In this document: positions 61,265 through 64,000 of the stretch, piece by piece
Numbering within the stretch: the first letter of the stretch is position 1
Layout: every line of letters begins with the position of its first letter
Assembly (NCBI GenBank): GCA_910577235.1
Contig: CAJTMX010000024.1
Coordinates: forward strand, 4,526-68,525
From: an uncultured Acetatifactor sp.
GTDB lineage: Bacteria; Bacillota; Clostridia; Lachnospirales; Lachnospiraceae
Length of the DNA: 64,000 nt
Direction: 5' to 3'
Program-made: the position numbers and the translations under genes
Notes under the pieces: generated by a model
What the model saw: the letters and a program-made list of their open reading frames with translations, nothing else
The model's database searches: none
Told to the model about the DNA's origin: nothing

Positions 61265-62635
61265 TTATCTGCCTATTCCATACGCTCTGTTCTGCTGTTT
61301 TTCACTCTGTGCAATTCGTTCCAATTCCCTTGCATTTGTCATAATAATATCAATTTTATCTACCCCGACATATTGTTTCACACGCTCAAAATCATCCGCT
61401 TTTTCCTGCAACTGTTCTAATTTTACATACTGCTGATGTACCTTACTTTTATAGAAGTCAATATCCTCTGCCTGCTTCGTGACCTTTGCTTTTAACTGTT
61501 TTATCTGATCCATGAGGTTGACACATTTTATCGTAAGGCTTTTTACAATTTCTTTCAGCCTTTCCACAAGCGGCATAGCGTTCTTTTCCCGATAAGCCTT
61601 TGCGCTCATTAATGCAGTTGGCTCCGGCAACTGCCATTTTGCATCTTCATCATAGGCATGTATGTTACGTTCCAATGTCACTTTAGAATCAGCCATTTTC
61701 TCAATATCCTGCTGTAACTTTTTCTGTCGCTGTTCCAATGCTTTATTATCGGACATCAGCTTTTCTCTATTCTCCATCAATCCATCCGTCTGCTCCCTTA
61801 ATAAATCATTAGTTGCGGAAAGTTCCGTTGTTTCCTGCCTGACTGCTTCATTTTCCAGCTTTATCTTCTCCATTTCATTTTCAGCCAAGACTTGTTGATA
61901 AATAATGTGGGATAGTTCCGCTTTATTGCTGGATACTGCCTTTTCTAATTTTTCAACTTCTTTTGCCCTCTCCTGTTTTTCAAAATCCAACACGGATAAA
62001 TGCTTATTATGCGTTCCTAACTGTTTCCACCGTACACCATATCTTTCCGCAACCTTTGAAAGCTCCTGTTTTTCAGACTCCATCCATTGATTCCACTCTG
62101 TCGCACTTCTTGTACCACCTTTAAAGCCCTGCTCTGCCAGTGCGCCTTTCAGCGAAACTCTCGTATCAAGCCCCCTCTTACTGTTACGGATAAAAGGAAC
62201 AAAGTCAATATGAATGTGCGGCGTTTCCTCGTCCATATGCAGATGTGCCGAAAACACATATAGATTCGGATTTCTTTTCTGAAAATCTTCCATAAACTCT
62301 ACCAGTATCTCTTTTGCAAGCTGTCCTTCTTCGCTTTTGGCGTTCGTATCATCCTTATTGCCAATCTGAAGAATAACCTCGTGAAATAACTTCTCCTGCT
62401 TGCTCTGCCTTATCTTCTCATAATAATTGTCAATTTTTCTGTCACTCCGTTTCTGCTTTGCATTGTAACGCTCCAATGATTCATCAAATAATTCGTGATA
62501 TACCTTTTTAATATCCAAATGGCAGAACTCCACATTATATTTGCTCCGTTCCTTATCCACGTTCTTTGCGCTAAAAGTTCTCGTATTATGGCTGACAGAA
62601 CCTTTTCCCATCATGCCGCTAATTGTTCTCTCCAA
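61265..62635 (-). CDS. MobV/Pre-type relaxase (element C copy)
   Basis: A 456-residue relaxase, exactly as long as that of element B. The N-terminus has GSVSHNTRTFSAKNVDKERS and the metal-binding motif is FSAHLHMDEETPHIHIDFVP. A coiled coil spans roughly residues 215-340. TTG 62635 aligns with the TTG start of the B copy and follows AAGGTG at eight bases; GTG 62644 is the alternative. It would nick the oriT-like region at 62696-62822. Confidence 0.86.
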   Translation of the reverse strand: MERTISGMMGKGSVSHNTRTFSAKNVDKERSKYNVEFCHLDIKKVYHELFDESLERYNAKQKRSDRKIDNYYEKIRQSKQEKLFHEVILQIGNKDDTNAKSEEGQLAKEILVEFMEDFQKRNPNLYVFSAHLHMDEETPHIHIDFVPFIRNSKRGLDTRVSLKGALAEQGFKGGTRSATEWNQWMESEKQELSKVAERYGVRWKQLGTHNKHLSVLDFEKQERAKEVEKLEKAVSSNKAELSHIIYQQVLAENEMEKIKLENEAVRQETTELSATNDLLREQTDGLMENREKLMSDNKALEQRQKKLQQDIEKMADSKVTLERNIHAYDEDAKWQLPEPTALMSAKAYREKNAMPLVERLKEIVKSLTIKCVNLMDQIKQLKAKVTKQAEDIDFYKSKVHQQYVKLEQLQEKADDFERVKQYVGVDKIDIIMTNARELERIAQSEKQQNRAYGIGR

Positions 62636-62695
62636 TAATCTCACACCTTCCCATCTTCCTTATTTTTATCTGTTATATTTTGTGCCGACAGGCAC

Positions 62696-62822
62696 AGCCT
62701 TTGTTACTTTCTGCGAAAGTAACGCAAAAGCACTTTCGACACGCTCCGCTTTATCAAAAGTGCCTTTGCGCCCTGCCGGGGGCTTCCCGTCCTACGGACG
62801 GTGGGCGGCTTTTCGCCGCCTT
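62696..62822. other. Candidate oriT of element C
   Basis: The first 90 bases are identical to 46719-46808 of element B, including the GTTACTTTC-TGC-GAAAGTAAC hairpin (62703-62723). After that the two differ by a few substitutions and small indels in a GC-rich hairpin. It lies directly upstream of the relaxase gene. Confidence 0.65.
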
Positions 62823-62849
62823 GATACCGCCGCTTTCCGGCTTTCTCCC

Positions 62850-62952
62850 AACAGCGCAACATTGCAATGTCTATAATTTTTGCAACCTTGCAATCTTCAA
62901 GAACGCAATTCCAAGACTGCAAAATTCTAATACCCTGCATTGTTGCGCTGTT
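62850..62952. repeat. Long imperfect inverted repeat between ATPase gene and candidate oriT
   Basis: AACAGCGCAACATTGCA (62850-62866) pairs with 62936-62952 (16 of 17), and an inner pair TTGCAATCTT/AAGACTGCAA can extend the stem. It could be a cruciform, a replication origin element or a transcript-end hairpin. Element B has a smaller hairpin at the same place. Confidence 0.7.
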
Positions 62953-62966
62953 GCCTTGCCTGTCCG

Positions 62967-63944
62967 TCACTGTCTGATTTTATCCAGTTCCCAATACCAT
63001 GTGTTGTTTATGCGCTTCGCTCGGACGCCTAACTCTTTCTTCGCATTTTCCAGTGTTCGCTTCGATATGCCCTGTTCGTCCGCTAAATTGAAAATCTCAT
63101 TGCTCTGCATGGCATTATTTGTTTCTGCCAGTTCCCGAAGCAGGCGCTTCGCCTGCTCCATTTTATTTGCTTTTGGGGCAATGCCACCTAACACTTCATC
63201 AGCGGTAATGTCATAATCCCCTAGCCACCTAAAACCATCCTCCGACAGTGCAAATGCTTTCGAGTGTCCGAACGCCGCAAGGTTGTTTTTTATCTGCACC
63301 ACTGCCCTTATATTTTCTTCTCCCTCTACCCTGCCGACCAACAAAACACTTCTAGCGACTGCAAAGAAATCAATCGAACCCATTCCCCGGTATGCCGCCT
63401 TATTTCCTGCCGCTTTGTTCATATGCCCGACAAGAACAATCGCACACTGGTATTTCTCTGCCAGTGCCGCTAATTTCTTCGTCATATCCCTTGCTTCGTT
63501 TGCCCGGTTCATATCCATACCGCCGCCCAAATAGGCTTGTATCGGGTCTAAAATCAACAGCTTTGCACCTGTCTTTATAACAGCTTCTTCCAACCGTTCA
63601 TCTATCATGGAAAGGGATTTTATCTTTTCATCAATGACCGAGATTTTCTCACAGTCTGCCCCTGCCTGTTCCAACCGGGGCTTTACCGTATCGGCAAGAC
63701 CGTCCTCCGCACTCTGATAGATGACATTCAAAGGCTCTGTAAGTTTCATTTCACCGCCTAAGCCCTCTCCCTTTGTCAGCCTTGCCGCTATGTTCAGCAC
63801 AAATGTTGTCTTTCCGTCCCCCGGATCGCCTTGTACGATTGTCAGCTTGCCATAAGGGATAAACGGAAACCACAGCCAAGAAACTTCCTGCGACTGTATC
63901 TCCGACAATTTAATCAACTGTAATTCGATTTTTGTTTCTTCCAT
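62967..63944 (-). CDS. RepA-like AAA ATPase/helicase (element C copy)
   Basis: A 325-residue RecA-fold ATPase homologous to that of element B. Walker A is VQGDPGDGKTTFVLN, Walker B LLILDPIQAYLGG, and the sensor region IVLVGHMNKAAGNKAAYRG. A short C-terminal helix-turn-helix-like part follows (NEIFNLADEQGISKRTLENA). GGAGGG before ATG 63944 favours it over the upstream frame. It is the probable replication helicase of the excised element. The fragment at 42990-43185 is closest to this copy. Confidence 0.85.
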   Translation of the reverse strand: MEETKIELQLIKLSEIQSQEVSWLWFPFIPYGKLTIVQGDPGDGKTTFVLNIAARLTKGEGLGGEMKLTEPLNVIYQSAEDGLADTVKPRLEQAGADCEKISVIDEKIKSLSMIDERLEEAVIKTGAKLLILDPIQAYLGGGMDMNRANEARDMTKKLAALAEKYQCAIVLVGHMNKAAGNKAAYRGMGSIDFFAVARSVLLVGRVEGEENIRAVVQIKNNLAAFGHSKAFALSEDGFRWLGDYDITADEVLGGIAPKANKMEQAKRLLRELAETNNAMQSNEIFNLADEQGISKRTLENAKKELGVRAKRINNTWYWELDKIRQ

Positions 63945-64000
63945 AAATGCCCTCCATTTCTGAAAAATCGTTGCCACTGGAAGAAACCTCTGCTATACTG

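Larger units (their letters stand above)
56275..64000. mobile_element. Integrative mobilisable element C (right end outside window)
   Basis: It starts at the right tuf repeat and continues past the window. It shares the 110-residue accessory protein, relaxase, candidate oriT, ATPase and 20-bp palindrome with B in the same order. Its integrase and far attachment site are not visible. Cargo: a Thoeris-like TIR/TIR/caspase set and a restriction-modification operon. Confidence 0.83.

Overview
The window looks like a chromosome segment of a Gram-positive Clostridia member, most likely Lachnospiraceae. Strong AGGAGG-type ribosome sites, TTGACA/TATAAT promoters, two-gene ECF sigma/anti-sigma units, a DUF342/FapA protein, a class B sortase and MobV-type mobilisable elements all fit. 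I cannot name the species.

Region 1 (1-4305) is AT-rich: an ABC-three-component (ABC-3C) conflict system on the minus strand, cut by the left edge. Region 2 (about 4600-41900) is more GC-rich host sequence: two ECF sigma/anti-sigma pairs and a third ECF sigma factor, an ABC-2 exporter, an SbcD/SbcC-like pair separated by a 43-bp minisatellite, a DUF2461 protein, a small coiled-coil gene flanked by inverted repeats, an Lhr-type helicase, a FapA plus HD-GYP pair, a carbohydrate-type ABC importer, a chemoreceptor, a MATE exporter, a sortase B with a large modular surface protein, and a nucleotidyltransferase. Decayed methyltransferase and serine-recombinase genes mark old losses.

Region 3 (about 42300-64000) is accessory DNA: a tandem array of related integrative mobilisable elements in the 3' end of tuf (EF-Tu). 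Two 54-bp copies of the tuf 3' end (43321-43374 and 56275-56328) bound a complete element, here called B. A second element, C, begins at the right copy and leaves the window. A fragment of a third element's ATPase lies left of the first copy. B and C share a backbone: a small accessory protein, a MobV relaxase, a candidate oriT with 90 identical bases, a RepA-like ATPase, a 20-bp palindrome, and paired arm-type integrase repeats. Their cargo differs.

Element B carries a GNAT-nucleoside phosphorylase fusion. Its integrase gene is split by an inserted cassette of about 6 kb encoding a Fic-fold protein without the Fic catalytic motif, an Mrr-nSTAND NTPase and a DUF1016 nuclease-like protein, plus an ISAs1-family insertion sequence. 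Element C carries two TIR-domain proteins next to a caspase-like protease, resembling type IV Thoeris, followed by a type II restriction-modification operon with a small controller. The array is therefore a stacked defence island built by repeated integration at one site.
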